This document shows positions 1 to 14,250 of a stretch of 64,000 nt of DNA, one piece after another. The notes under the pieces are model-generated. The model was not told the origin of the DNA. It searched no databases and worked only from the letters and a program-made list of their open reading frames with translations. This DNA is from Silene latifolia (lineage: Eukaryota; Streptophyta; Magnoliopsida; Caryophyllales; Caryophyllaceae), in contig NC_133529.1 in NCBI RefSeq assembly GCF_048544455.1, positions 60,148,271 through 60,212,270 on the forward strand, written 5' to 3'. Within the stretch, counting starts at the first letter, position 1. Each line of letters begins with the position of its first letter. A program made the translations under genes and the position numbers.

Positions 1-2368
1 TAGATGAGATCTATGGTCTCAATTAAGTTCTATATGACTAAAGAGACCAAGTGAAGTAATCATAAGAGTATATTCTCAAGATAACTACACGAGAAGACCA
101 AAAGAAAGTTTTGGAACAAAATGACTAATGTAAAGTCTTAACAAGGTTTTGACTAGTTTATGATAAATTATGACCAATAGTTTCAACCTTGAGATTTACT
201 TAAGAGCCTAAATGAATCAATGTAACATCCTAGTAATAAGCGATATTTATGACTAGAGGTTGCAAGGATTGATATACCGATATCTTCAATAGTCAAAGTT
301 TTAAACCACGCAGATGTCATTACTTAACCTCATTATGAAAATGAATTGGTTAAACCTCCTTCTAAAAGGGATATTTTGAAGGATGTGTATTAGATATTAC
401 TTATGTTTAATAAATGACATTGCCACACATCATTATGACATGAGTGTGTTAGAGATTTAAAATCTCTTTCCATAAGGTTAAAATGAGACCTCTTCGAAAT
501 AGGAATTTTGAAAGGATATGATGGGAACATATATGGTTTCATCTTAATAACTTTGCAAAGCAACATACATTCCAAATTTTGAAATGTGTTCAATTGAGTA
601 ATCAATTTCGAAACATGTGGAATTAAGTGGGAGCATTAGAAATTATCATGTGAAGACATGGAATTTAGTGGGAGCTATCATCCTTTGAATGTTTACAACT
701 CATTACTCATTAGGAATGACGAGCTAATATCTTCTTTCCCAAAGAAGTATTTGAGTTTTCAATTCTGGATGAATTTGGACTATGATGAATCTAATTACGA
801 CAAGAAATATTGGATTAGTATTAAGAGATACACATCACATCAACATACACATAGGTTATTCATGTAAATGAAAATGGAATTGCCATTAGCAGTCATGGTC
901 GTTCATTGAACCTATGAACGGTTGATCTCATGATTATTGGTAACTAATGTTTCCGCCATTTGAATAATCATGCACATGTCCAATGGTGAAACATATGCAT
1001 AAGAGCATGATGATTCATTGGTAAGCCATAAAAGAAACGTCATGAATTCTCGAGTAGAATCTGATGAGCGATTTCGGTGTTTGACGGAATGCTCTGTTAT
1101 GTGTCAAGAGGTTGCACATATTAATGAAAATCCGAACACATGTAAGGATTTATGAGAATCCCAAACCTTTCAAGCTAGAAAGAGAAATAAGAAGTTTTTG
1201 GAAAGATACTTAGTTGAATAATAAGTTGCTCAAAACTAATCTTTCCTAATATGCTAGGACTTGTAAGAAGTGCTAAGCTAATCATCTTGACAAATTGTTG
1301 CAAGACTCTACAAAACATATACCTAGTGCATTGTGTGTGGATGGAGTACTTGATCAGTACAAGTTATATCATTCACCACAAATTCGTTCGTTATGTGATA
1401 ATCGATAAGGAAGTTCTTTCAAGATAAAGAACCAAAACCGAGGTCGGGAACCTTGATGTGTACTTGGTAAGATTCATGCTATGAGAGAGAACATGAATGT
1501 AAAGGAAAATGCGATTATAAGAAGTTTGAACACATGGACACATGGCATGTTAAACTTCTATTGCAATCAATAAGTGTTTACACTTACGATATGCATCACA
1601 AGGTTGTAATATGGTATTGACTACCCGAGTGTGATGTCGACATTTGTCGTTTGAGTTATTATTAACTCACCTTATACATTGTTATATCCAAACGGGTTGT
1701 AGAGACAATTGAACCCCGTTAAAGTGAACATGGATTAACATTGTATTTGCCCATAGTTACTTACATGAGGTGACATCTCGAAGTGACTACAGTGTGATGC
1801 GATTGATGGCAAGTTCAAGTGCCATAGAGTCATATGAGAATGACTAGTCGATCACATAGGCGGACTGATAGGAACATTTTGCCGGGCCTAATGACCGCTT
1901 ATAGAGTTCTGGCAAATTTATATAGCTTGGTCGTGGCGAGAGCTGCTATAGTATTCAAATGAGTCGATTCTTTTGACTAAAGACTATTCGCCTAAGATGG
2001 CACAATTTCAGATTAACTTTGATTTGTGTTACTACGACCTTCGTAAATGGGGTCAAGTGGCATATTTTGGGTTATGATGGCTGTGGCTAGTCGAAGGGAA
2101 TGAGTGCGATAGGAATTGTCCATCCCTAGTCAGGGTTATAACAATATCTCAGGGCCACTCGAGGAGTAATGAACTGGAAATGCGTGGCCACGCTCGGAAT
2201 GTATCCATGGTGGATAAATCCGGTCAATCAGTTATTCTCCAGATCGAGGAAACCACTCTCGATATGATCACTTGCAAGTACGGCCTGAAAGACACCTTGC
2301 ATTGAGTGGGAGATAGTAATAGGACAAGAGAATTGGTGACGCACACTTGTCGAGGACAAGTGGGAGAT
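1..2368 (+). mobile_element. Decayed Copia-like LTR element, internal region
   Basis: No convincing reading frame is seen over these 2.4 kb. The stretch ends in a purine tract (AAGTGGGAGA, 2359-2368) directly before a TGTTGG LTR start, which is the usual polypurine tract plus 3' LTR arrangement of plant Copia elements. The phrase 'aGTGGGAGc' also recurs at 627-634 and 668-675. It is either a heavily decayed element or a non-coding derivative; the 5' half lies left of the window. Family assignment is by general appearance only. Confidence 0.5.
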
Positions 2369-3639
2369 TGTTGGAATATGTGTCCTCCGACAATAATGCG
2401 ATCACGACTGTTGATCATGATGATCACATGTTTAAGTCTCATTATAAAGAATACAATTGGGAAGTAATATTTCTTGTCAACCGATCAACATATATCGGTA
2501 ATGATTGGCTGACTAGAGTTTGACATTACTGTCGTGCGACGGTGGTGATCAGTTGATCCCCTAGGTCATACCTATAGGGCAACACTCTTAATTGATCATT
2601 TAATTAATCGTATAACGTTACGAGTTAATTAAATTACTTGAAAAATTGACGGACGATTTTGGAAGTAAAATTTACGTATCTCATTGAAATTTGATTAAAT
2701 GAGATACGGTCTGAGTAATTGAATTGTATCATTACTCAGATGAAATTATTGTTTAAAGAAACAATTGAAATTGAATGAATTATTATAAATACAATTTATT
2801 GTGATTTGTAAATTGGTAAAATATTTTGGTACAAGTAATTATGAATTACTAAGTCGATTTTTGTATATGACGTATTTTTATTAATACGTTGATTTTTAAT
2901 ATGTTAAAAATACATAACAAATTTATGTAACATATGACATGTGACATAAGACAAAATTGACAAAAATAAAATGGATTCCATTTTATGTATGTACCGAAAT
3001 TAAGGGGAAGAATTAGGCTAATATTGTGTTGTTTAAATTAGTGGAAAACATAATCATTCACTAATAGCCTAGCTATGCAGCCCTAGTTTGCATTGTTAAG
3101 AACATCACACTCATGCATTTGCCCTAAGAACCTCCCCCCTTACCCGGTTTTGGCAAAAGAAAAGACCAAGGGTTTTCTCTATAATTTGTCTAACACATTA
3201 CTTGTTTTTGTGTGCATTAGAAATTATTCATTCATCTTATCAAATAATTTTTAGAGAGATAAAAATTATTTTCTCCTTCCTTCCCTTTCTCCTACCCGGT
3301 TTTAGGAGCTAAGACCAAAATTATTTTGGTCAATTTTCATACAAGATTAATATTGTACTAGTAACTATAATATTAATTTTCATTAAGAGTAAGCTTTGGG
3401 TATAAATCCTTGGGAGAGATCCTACACTTGGGTCTTTGTTCATCCAAAAGGAAAGCTCAAGAACAAGAGAGAAAGGTGATCTCTCTTGTGCCCATAAACC
3501 GAAAATCCATATGTAAGGATGAACATTTCTTCTTTATTTTGTTTAATAGTTTGCATGCATAAGATCATTAGTTAATTTTATGACAAATTAAATTATAACA
3601 TATATGAATATGTAAGTATATAGATCTACTTTTCCTTCA
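2369..3639 (+). repeat. 3' LTR of the Copia-like element
   Basis: The LTR starts TGTTGGAATATGTGTCCTCC right after a polypurine tract and probably ends at the CA at 3638-3639 (…TTCCTTCA). The 5' partner is outside the window, so the right border and the target duplication cannot be confirmed. The sequence after 3639 has the subterminal character of the MULE family described below, so this LTR element probably sits inside a MULE relative. Confidence 0.6.
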
Positions 3640-5321
<1,682 letters not shown>

Positions 5322-6356
5322 TATATATATACTAGGTAGCATCCCGCGCTTCGCGCGGCCTGTTTGAATATTTTTATTATTTTAATTGAAGAAAAATATT
5401 AGAATTGATATATGATATTTTATATTTTTAGTTATAAATAGAAATAGATTAATTTTTTTTTTCAAATATTAGTTTTTTAGGTTTAATTTCAAAACTTTTA
5501 AATAAAATATATACTCCGTATAAATGTGTTATAAGTAATAAGATTAGTTTGTCCTGCGTGATCAATGTTTTATAAATAAGTATACAATGATTATTTGACG
5601 ATAATAATTAGAAAAAGAATCATCTTGTCTCTATTTCTCATACATTTTGTCACGCAAATTTCTAATATCATTAGTTTTTGTAGTGAATATTCATATGGAT
5701 GTTATGTCACAGGGCACATACACTCTCGTTACTATATTATCTATGCCCACTCGAGCTCGTGATATGTTCTATTTACTATGTACATACATAAACTTTTGTG
5801 ATAAATTTTGCTATTGTTAAAAACATATATCTGACATAAAAGTTTTTTCTATATTTTTCGTTATGTCGAATTTCTTTTACTCTTTGCCATATACATCGTA
5901 TATCTTTTAGTAATATTTAATATCATATTAATGAAAATAAAATGTATTCAAATAATACAACAATCAACATTAAGTTCTTAAATTATATCATTTCACCATA
6001 TATTATTTTTTTAAATCAATTAATAGTTGTTCAAAAGGATGTGAATATAATTTTATACTTCTTTTTTTCATTTTTTTTATGTATAACGTATGATGTTTAT
6101 GTATCAAATATATAGGGTCCAACATATTTATAACAAAATTGCAAGTTTTTTTTTTTTTACACAATTATATATAATGATGTTTAATATTTTACTTAAATAA
6201 AACCGATTGAACTTTTTCTCAAGTATAATTTTTTGAGGTTTAACATCAAAGTATTTTAAAATACAACATATAAAATATTTAATAAAAATGCACTCGCTAT
6301 CACTCTGTACATACATGATCGTTATTACACTTTTTAAGCCCTTATAAAATCTTATA

Positions 6357-6572
6357 CTCCCTCCTATTCAAGATAAAACTCCCTATTTCCATTTCCGTCT
6401 ATTCACAATAACTTCCCTATTTCCTTTTTTGGTTGGTGTTTGTGTTGTCCAAATTTAATTGTATGGTGGGGTAGTGTATTTATGTGGTTCAAATTTATTT
6501 ATATGGTGGGGTAGTGTGTTTTCTTAATTTTTGTGTCAAAATGAAATGGGAGGTTTATTGTGAATAGGGACG
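6357..6572. mobile_element. Degenerate Stowaway-like MITE
   Basis: CTCCCTCCTATTCAAGATAA at the left border pairs with …TTATTGTGAATAGGGAC at the right. The left border is preceded by TA. The inner part is AT-rich and non-coding. Probably a Tc1/mariner-type (Stowaway) MITE; the right end is less well preserved. Confidence 0.6.
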
Positions 6573-6653
6573 ATAATAATTAGAAAAAGAATCAACTTTT
6601 ATTAAAATATTTTTTTGTACTAAATTTAGAATCAAATAATCATACTTATAATA

Positions 6654-6889
6654 CTCCCTATGTTCTTTTTTAATTGTCATTCTTACTTTTTGATACACTC
6701 AATTCTCTTTTCAATATCTCTCAAAATATATAACGAAATATATTGAAATGTTACTCATATTAAAGCTCTATTCATAAAGAAATTTATGCTGTAATTTTTA
6801 TAATTTTTCAACCAATGTATTTTTGTAGAAATTGAATTCAAAGGCTCAACTCGTAAAATGAAAACGTCAATTATTTAGAACGGAGGGAG
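6654..6889. mobile_element. Stowaway MITE (Tc1/mariner type)
   Basis: The terminal inverted repeat starts CTCCCTATGTTCTTTTTTAA and ends …TTATTTAGAACGGAGGGAG, flanked on both sides by the TA target dinucleotide (6652-6653 and 6890-6891). At 236 bp it has the usual length for the family. No coding capacity. Confidence 0.85.
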
Positions 6890-7049
6890 TATAATTTAAT
6901 AAAAGTCGTAACATTTATTAAACTATAATTAAAACTTTGCTGAGATTTATGCAGTATTTATTATGTTCATATTTAATAATTAGTTGTAATTAATGAGTGT
7001 AATTAAGGTTGAAACGCCACGTGGCGCGCATCCACAGCGTTTCAACCTA

Positions 7050-7053
<4 letters not shown>

Positions 7054-7133
<80 letters not shown>
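7054..7133. repeat. (TA)n followed by (GA)n
   Basis: TA repeats (7054-7104) run directly into GA repeats (7105-7133), which end at the border of the foldback element. This is part of the chain of TA tracts that separate the mobile elements here. Confidence 0.95.
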
Positions 7134-7136
<3 letters not shown>

Positions 7137-8232
7137 GTTCTAGTAAGGCCCTCATATCATATGAGTCCCTAAGTCCTTATAAGGGCCTTTGGATGGAAGG
7201 GATGGAGGGATGAGATTACATCTCAATGGATGGCCATAAATCTCCCTCCCTAATCTCCCTTCCTAATCCATGTACAACTCCTTCCTAATTTGTATAACTC
7301 CATCCTCCTTCTAATTCTCCCAACTCACTCACCCACTCATCATCCATTTCATTCATTCACTTCTTCAATCATTCACCCCCTCTCTCCTGATTCATTCTCT
7401 CCCAACAAAAAATAAAAACCCAAAAAATAAAAACAAAAACCAAACTAAAACAACAACAAAAAAAAACCCAAAATAACCCCTCCTCCAAACACCACACCCG
7501 ACCCGCCACAACCCCACCACACACCACAGCCGCCACAACCCGCCCACACACCACCCGCTTCCCTCCTCCCTCCACCACACCACAGCAACAACAACAACAA
7601 CACAGCCAACACAACCACCACCACCAAACCCGCCTGCCACAACAACAACAGCAACTCGCCACCACCAAACCCGCCGTCACCCCCGCACCTCCTGCCGCCA
7701 ATCCTCCCTCCACCGACCTTCCTCCTCCCGCCGTCCTTCCTTCCTTCCTCATCCTTCCATTTTTTTTGGTTTTCAGATCTCCCCTTTTCCTCTTCCTTTC
7801 TCTTTTTTTCGATTTTGTTTTTATAGTTATGGTTTTTTTTAACGTTTTCCAGATCTCTTGCCATTTTGTTTTTTTTTTTTTTTTGGTTTTTATTTGGTAT
7901 GGTTTGTTGTTGAAGCTGCCAAAGCGTCTATGGGTCTGTGTTGTATATGAGCTTGCCATCGGGCTGAGATAAGGGAAGTAATATCAAGTTTAATCTGTTC
8001 ATTTTTGTGCGATTTTGATTTGGTTTGGTTCGAATAACTTTGATTTGGTTTGATTTTTTTAGTTTTTTATTTAAAATTTTCAGATTTGTTTTATTATTTA
8101 TTTTTTTGTTATTTGGTTTTTTTTTACTTAGTGGTTAGTTTTTTATTATTGTTATTCAAGTTTTTTTATTTGTTTGATTTTATGTTATTTGTATATTTTA
8201 GATATCATGTTTTATATTTTTTCAAATCTGTC

Positions 8233-8462
8233 TTGCTAAAGTTATACTATTTACGACTAAAGTTATACCCTTAAAACATTAAAGTTATACTATTTACGAC
8301 TAAAGTTATACCTTCGAAACATTAAAGTTATACTATTTACGACTAAAGTTATACACTTAAAACATTAAAGTTATACATTTTATGACTAAAGTTATACACT
8401 TTTTACATTAAAGTTACACTATTAACATCTAAAGTTATACATTGTATAAATTGAAGTTATAC
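8233..8462 (+). repeat. Minor minisatellite, about 23-bp unit
   Basis: About ten units of the form TAAAGTTATACTATTTACGAC, alternating with variants ending in TTAAAACAT or TTCGAAACAT. They share the core AAAGTTATAC with the main array further right. Confidence 0.85.
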
Positions 8463-8667
8463 AACCATTCAAGTTTGTTTTGTTGGTTTTTTTGTTTGGT
8501 TTGATTTTGGTTTTTTTTTTGTTATTTTTTTTTTTTTGTTATTTGTTTTTTTTTTAATTATTGGTTAATTTTTTATTATTGTTATTGAAGTTTTTTTATT
8601 GTACTTTTTTGACTTATTGGTTTTTTTAATATCATCTTCTTATGTGTTGTTTCAAATTTGAATTTAT

Positions 8668-9865
8668 AGTTCTAAAGTTATACAATTTTGAACTAAAGTT
8701 ATACAAATTTGGACTAAAGTTATACAAAAAGTGACTGAAGTTATACTCTTATGGAATAAAGTTATACAATTTTGGACTAAAATTACACAAATTTGGACTG
8801 AAGTTATACAAATAAGGACTAAAGTTATACAAATAAGGATTAAAGTTATACAAAAATGAACCAAAGTTATACAAAAATGAACCAAAGTTATACAAAAATG
8901 AACCAAAGTTATACAAAAATGGACTAAAGTTATACAAATATGGATTAAAGTTATACAAATATGGACTAAAGTTATACAAAAAAAGACTAAAGTTATACAA
9001 AAATTGGACTAAAGTTATACAAAAAATTGGACTAAAGTTATACAAAAATGAACCAAAGTTATACAAAAATAAACCAAAGTTATACAAAAATGAACCAAAG
9101 TTATACAAAAATGGATGAAAGTTATACAAAAAATTGGACTAAAGTTATACAAAAATGAACCAAAGTTATACAAAAATGAACCAAAGTTATACAAAAATAG
9201 ACCAAAGTTATACAAAAAATGGACTAAAGTTATACAAAAAATGGACTAAAGTTATACAAAAAATTGGACTAAAGTTATACAAAAATGAACCAAAGTTATA
9301 CAAAAATGAACCAAAGTTATACAAAAATGGACTAAAGTTAGTCCATATTTGTATAACTTTAATCCATATTTGTATAACTTTAGTCCATTTTTGTATAACT
9401 TTGGTTCATTTTTGTATAACTTTGGTTCATTTTTGTATAACTTTAGTCCAATTTTTTGTATAACTTTAGTCCAATTTTTGTATAACTTTAGTCTTTTTTT
9501 GTATAACTTTGGTCTATTTTTGTATAACTTTGGTTCATGTTTGTATAACTTTAGTCCATTTTTGTATAACTTTGGTTCATTTTTGTATAACTTTGGTCCA
9601 TTTTTGTATAACTTTAGTCCTTATTTGTATAACTTTGGCCCATATTTGTATAACTTTAATCCATATTTGTATAACTTTAATCCATTTTTGTATAACTTTG
9701 GTTCATTTTTGTATAACTTTGGTTCATTTTTGTATAACTTTGGTTCATTTTTGTATAACTTTAGTCCAATTTTTGTATAACTTTAGTCCAATTTTTGTAT
9801 AACTTTCGTCTTTTTTTGTATAACTTTGGTTCATTTTTGTATAACTTTAGTCCATTTTTGTCTTA
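8668..9865. repeat. Inverted minisatellite, 22-24-bp unit, turning at 9345/9346
   Basis: The left arm (8668-9345) has about 30 units of AAAGTTATACAAAAATGAACC and variants (ATGGACT, ATTGGACT, ATATGGATT, AAAGACT). At 9345/9346 the array reverses and about 24 units of the reverse complement follow to 9865. Variant units occur in the same order in both arms (for example 8975-9045 against 9495-9430), so the arms arose by inverted duplication of a higher-order block. The apparent Tyr-Asn-Phe repeat proteins in this region are repeat translations, not genes. Confidence 0.95.
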
Positions 9866-10527
9866 GATGAAAAAAAAGTATCTCACAAAAAAAACGAGAT
9901 TTAAAACACGAAATCTTAAAAAAAAAACGTATAACAAGAAGAGATTTAAGAAAATGAATAAAAAATGAGAACTAACAAAATAAAAGACAACTAAAATAAA
10001 ATAAAAGACAAAAAAAATAATGAATGGAAAAAACAACTCAAAACATACAAATTAACACAAAACGAAAAAAAAAAAAAAAAAAGAAAAAAAAAACGAGTTG
10101 GAAAAAAAAAAAAAAAAGTCAGCGGCGGTGGGGTGGCGGCGGCGGGGGTGGTGGGTGGTTAGTTTGTGTCGGGTGGGGTGGTGGTGGGTGGTGGTGAATG
10201 AAGATGAGAGGAGTGGGTGATTTATTTGGGTTTTTTGATTTATTTGGATTTTTTGGGTTTTTTTATTTATTTGGATTTTTTGGGTTTTTTTTTTTTGAGG
10301 TTTTGAGAGAAGAGAAGAATGAAATGTGTGAGATGAGAGAGAAATGGGTGGGTAAAAAACAAATATATAGTAAATTAGTGGTTAATTAGGGTGGATTAGT
10401 AAAGTGTGTTAATTAGCTTCTATAATGACTTTGGGTGGGTTCATCTCATCCCTCCATCTCCCTCCATCCAATGGCTCATAATAGAACTTATGGACTCAAA
10501 TATATAAGTGGCCTTAGTTGATCCTTC

Positions 10528-10530
<3 letters not shown>

Positions 10531-10599
<69 letters not shown>

Positions 10600-10607
10600 T
10601 ATATATA
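10531..10607. repeat. (TA)n microsatellite
   Basis: A TA tract with one interruption, squeezed exactly between the right end of the foldback element and the left end of the large MULE. Confidence 0.97.
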
Positions 10608-10660
10608 GGGTCGGGGTCAGGTACGAACTAAAGTTCGGTGCGAACCGTACGAACTGACCC
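10608..10660 (+). repeat. Left terminal inverted repeat of the MULE
   Basis: The core GTACGAACTAAAGTTCGGTG plus CGAACCGTACGAACT. It pairs with 43453-43488 (reverse complement) and with the end of the relative at 5274-5321. The inner half (CGTACGAACT) is shared with the relative but not with the right end of this element. Confidence 0.8.
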
Positions 10661-10662
10661 CC

Positions 10663-10670
10663 CTATATAA
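10663..10670 (+). promoter_or_regulatory. TATA box of the transposase gene
   Basis: CTATATAA just inside the terminal repeat. It is followed by a leader of about 120 bases that ends in a strong donor (AAG|GTAAGT, 10815-10823) and an intron closing at TTTATTTCAG|ATG (11046/11047). Promoters within or next to MULE ends are usual. Confidence 0.6.
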
Positions 10671-11477
10671 CAGACGAAATTCTCAGTTCTTCGTTCCTCT
10701 TTCAAACTCCATTAATGCGATAACAAATTCTCATCTTGATTTCTTCGTTTCTCTTTCCGACACCATTGCTGCGCATCAATCAAACTCCATTATTGCACCT
10801 CGGAATACAAATTCAAGGTAAGTTTTAATTAAAATTTTGAAACAAATCAAATTTAAAAACTTAGGGTTTGCTTAAAAATTTAACTTGATTAGTTTTTTGG
10901 TTTAAGATGGTATTTTGTGGTTTTGATTCTAGATTTGTTGGTTCATTAGTTGATTAAAATTATTGTGATCGAAAAATTAGAGTTTCTTTGATGATAAAAC
11001 CATCTAATTTGGGTAATAATCTAACAAGAACGAATTTTTATTTCAGATGGTAATAATTGAAGAAGAAGATTCGGTAATGGCAGAAGTCATAGGTAACTCA
11101 TTTGTTGCATGTTCTTTGTATCCAGCAAGTTAAAGATGTGTATGTATGTAGATGTATGAATGTGTCTTCAAATCTTGTTGTTTACATATAATTTGAAGAA
11201 GGGAATTATCGTGATACATTATTTTATTATTGCTGCTAATTGTGACCCAAAATAAGTTGCTTTCATTGGCTGTGTGTATCTAGGTAGTTGAGGATGTGTT
11301 TCTGTCAATATTAAAAAAATGTATGATTGTAAATTTGCAGGGAGTATTACTTTGATCGACTTAGATATTAAGGCCCTGTTTAGATTTAGAGATTCTGTTT
11401 GGATAAACTGTCGTAGTTGATTTCAGGTACCTGGGTTTCTGTTTGTAAGCAACGACTATCAATTATGGTCTAAAATG

Positions 11478-11690
11478 TGTATACAGCCACCTGAAGGTGT
11501 GTTTGTAGAAGGACTTAAAACTGTATCTAGCTACCCTTAGATAGCATAGAGGGAATGGGATGAAAATAGTGCAATAAACAAAAGGTAGCAAAGTGTATAT
11601 AGCTTCACAAATGAGTGTATATAACTACGTAGACGATTGTATGTAACTTGACAAATTAAAATTACGTGTTCCACTACCTAGGATTTTGGG
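11478..11690 (+). repeat. Subterminal direct repeat, copy 1 (inside transposase intron)
   Basis: It shares an ordered set of phrases (GTGTATACAGCCACCTGAAG, GTGTTTGTAGAAG, CTGTATCTAGC, GAGTGTATATA, TTGACAAAT, CACTACCTAGG) with 42533-42690 and 42850-43062, all in the same orientation. It lies in the intron before exon 11740-11817. Confidence 0.75.
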
Positions 11691-13572
11691 ATTATGTTTG
11701 ATTCTAGAATTCAGTTCTTTTCTTTGATTTTCTGTGCAGACATTGTAGAAGTTACTAATGTGCAAGCGTCTTCAAGTAATTCAAAAGAAAATCAATTGCT
11801 TGTCACTAATGTACCAGGTATTAAATTGTAGCTTCTAATTAAGTAATGTATTGTCTAAGAAGCTTGTGTAGGTGGTAACAGATAAAATTAAAATCATTTC
11901 CTTTTGTTTTTTTTTTTTTGATGTTGTAGCCACCCCAGAAGTTGATTTCGATAATCAAATAGTGGGATTGCCAAGATGCTCAGCAGAATTAAAACTAGCA
12001 TTGTGGATGAAATTTGCAACTTTGGAAGAAGGCATACATTTTTATGAGGAATATGCCAAGGTTTGTGGGTTCCTTACTAGATTAGACTCAACAAAATTAG
12101 TTGACGGGATAGTTACACACAAGTGGTGCGTGTGTAATAAACAAGGCAAAAGTAATCACAAGGGTACAAAAAGAAAGAGGACCCTTACGCGAATTGGTTG
12201 TCAGGCTAAGGTTAGTTTTAGAAGAATTCAAACGGGTGAATACGAGATTTATGATTTTGTTGAGGTTCACTCACATGCTATGAATACGCCAACAACTATG
12301 ATACATTTGAAACCATGTAGGGATTTAAACTTGGTTCACAAAAAAATGATAATGGATAATGCTCATGTAAACCATGGTCCTGTGCAAACATTTAGGATGT
12401 TCAAACAGTATGTGAAGGGATACAAAAATGTGGGTGCTTCTTTACAAGATTTCAAAAAAATTTCAAGGGATGTAAAGAAATACATCAAAGAATATGATGC
12501 CCAGATGTTAATAGAGAACTTCATGCAGAAAAAGGCTATGTCTCCATCTTTCTATTTTGACTTTGATGTGGACGATCAAAGCAGAATAACTAAGCTTTTA
12601 AAGGCGAGATCCAATATCAATTAAAAATTATGCCCTTTTTGGTGATCTTTGTTTTGTTGATGCCACTTATAACTTCAACCAATATAAAATGGTGTTTGTC
12701 CCTTTCACGGGTGTTGATAACCATAAGGGTTGCATTACTTTTGCAGCGGGTTTGATACGAAACGAAAATGCAGAATCATTTTCGTGGTTGTTTCAAAATT
12801 TTGTAACGGCTATGGGTGATCGCTATCCTATTACTATAATAACTGATCAATGTAGAGGCATCAAAAAAGCTGTTAAGGGTGTGTTTGGTGACAAAACACG
12901 CCACCGATTGTGTATGTGGCATATAATGAAGAAGTTGCCTGACAAGGTTGGTCCATCGATTTCCCAAGACACAACTTTTTTGAAGGAAATTAACTCAGTT
13001 GTTTGGGATGTAGAAATCACTCCAGAAGATTTTGAATCGAAATGGAATTCGATAATTTCCTCATATGAGCTTTGTGATAACAAGTGGTTGAAGAAAATGT
13101 TTAAGCACCGTGCTCTTTGGATTCATGCTTCAATTAGCGACACATATTTGGGTGGGATTTTGCGCACAACATCAAGATCAGAGTCTGAAAATAGCTTCTT
13201 TGGAAACTTCACCAACCCACATGTCACACTTGTCGAGTTTTGGATGCGTTTCCAAACAGCAATGGATGCTCAGAGATGGAAATATTCTAAGGTAATGGCT
13301 GATGATAAGAATTGTTATCCAAAATTGACAACCCCTCTCCTTTTAGAAAAGCAAGCTTCTGAGTATTACACAATCATTATATTTTATATTTTCCAAGTAG
13401 AAGTCCAAGCAGCATGTTATACTTGTGGCCATTTACCATCACCAAATGCAAGTGGTGCGAATGATAATATTTCAATAATTGATCGTGAGAAAGACAAGGA
13501 ATACAAAGTTGATTTAAGTGATAATAAGTTCTCTTGTTCTTGTAAGATGTTTGAAAGAATTGGGATACTCTG

Positions 13573-14250
13573 TGTTTTAGCAGGATTTTCCTGAAAGGAT
13601 CCGGCTTAATTATAGAGTAGTCAAGGTATCTAGTTCTATAAGTTTGGTATGTTGTAAATGAATAATGAGGAAAGACTAGGAGAAAAGAGTAGTGTTTATA
13701 TTATTTTGATAAGCTGAATACAGGTTTTGTTTAAGTAAGTGAATGCTAATAAAATGACGAGAAGATAAGTAATAGACTAATTTCACACTAATGAATAATC
13801 AATGCCTTTGCCAATGCTAGAATTATAGTATTTATAGCCATAAAAATGAACGTTGTACTGGTCTTCAACGTCCTTCTCTTTTGTCGGAGCTGTTACCAGA
13901 TTAATAGGGCATATTCCCTATTAATCCGGTTGACTCGTTCTCATTTGATTGATCCTCTTCCTTTGCACGTCCAGGTTCATGGGCAATATGGTTTTACAAG
14001 TAGACTTAGTCTTCCTTGAAGATAGGACACGAATATATATCTTTATATAACTGTTTTGCTTCTTCTTCAGCTTAATTTAGCCTGCTTTAATACTCTGCCA
14101 GGCTATTCTGTGCTTACCACCAGGCTTCTCTTCCAGTATAAGGCAAGCTGATTGCAACAATAGCTAGAATTGTCCGGTCTTCGTCTTCTTTAGTCAGCCT
14201 TGTAAGGTCAGACCAGGTTATGGTCAGGCCAGGCTAATCTGGGCCTAACA
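13573..14250 (-). repeat. 3' LTR of the first Tat element
   Basis: 678 bp, TGTTTTAGC…CCTAACA on the plus strand, preceded by the target duplication CTCTG. Near-identical to 22754-23429. Confidence 0.93.

Larger units (their letters stand above)
5332..7050. mobile_element. Helitron-like DNA with two outward-facing 3'-type ends
   Basis: On the minus strand the left border reads CCGCGC-GAA-GCGCGG (a perfect 6-bp stem, 5344-5358), then about a dozen bases and CTAG|T, the standard Helitron 3' terminus. The right border on the plus strand has an 11-bp inverted repeat (GGTTGAAACGC, 7007-7017, with GCGTTTCAACC, 7037-7047) and again ends CTAG|T (7047-7050). No Rep/helicase gene is present. Two MITEs lie inside. 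Two 3'-type ends facing outward suggest two Helitron fragments head to head; no clear 5' TC end was found. Confidence 0.5.
7129..10530. mobile_element. Foldback / long-TIR DNA transposon (non-autonomous)
   Basis: The left end (GAGAAGGGTTCTAGTAAGGC) and the reverse complement of the right end (GAGGAAGGATCAACTAAGGC) align over at least 80 bp, including GGATGGAGGGATGAGAT-type blocks near 7190-7213 and 10438-10470. Similarity continues inward in composition: a CA-rich, nearly G-free block (7430-7760) faces a GT-rich block (10110-10200). The centre is the inverted minisatellite at 8668-9865. The whole 3.4 kb therefore reads as a large imperfect hairpin. No transposase is seen. It is flanked by (TA)n on both sides. 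It could be a foldback-type MULE; the family is not certain. Confidence 0.75.

Noticed and set aside
7369-7959. A 196-codon minus-strand frame rich in Gly, Val, Cys and Lys
   Set aside because: Produced by the CA-rich low-complexity arm of the foldback element; composition explains the lack of stops.
8664-9802. Several overlapping frames of Tyr-Asn-Phe-Gly and Cys-Ile-Thr-Leu repeats on both strands
   Set aside because: Translations of the 22-24-bp minisatellite, open in several frames at once, hence not protein-coding selection.
8668-9865. CRISPR-like regular array
   Set aside because: Units are contiguous without unique spacers, the array inverts in the middle, and the DNA is from a plant nuclear genome.
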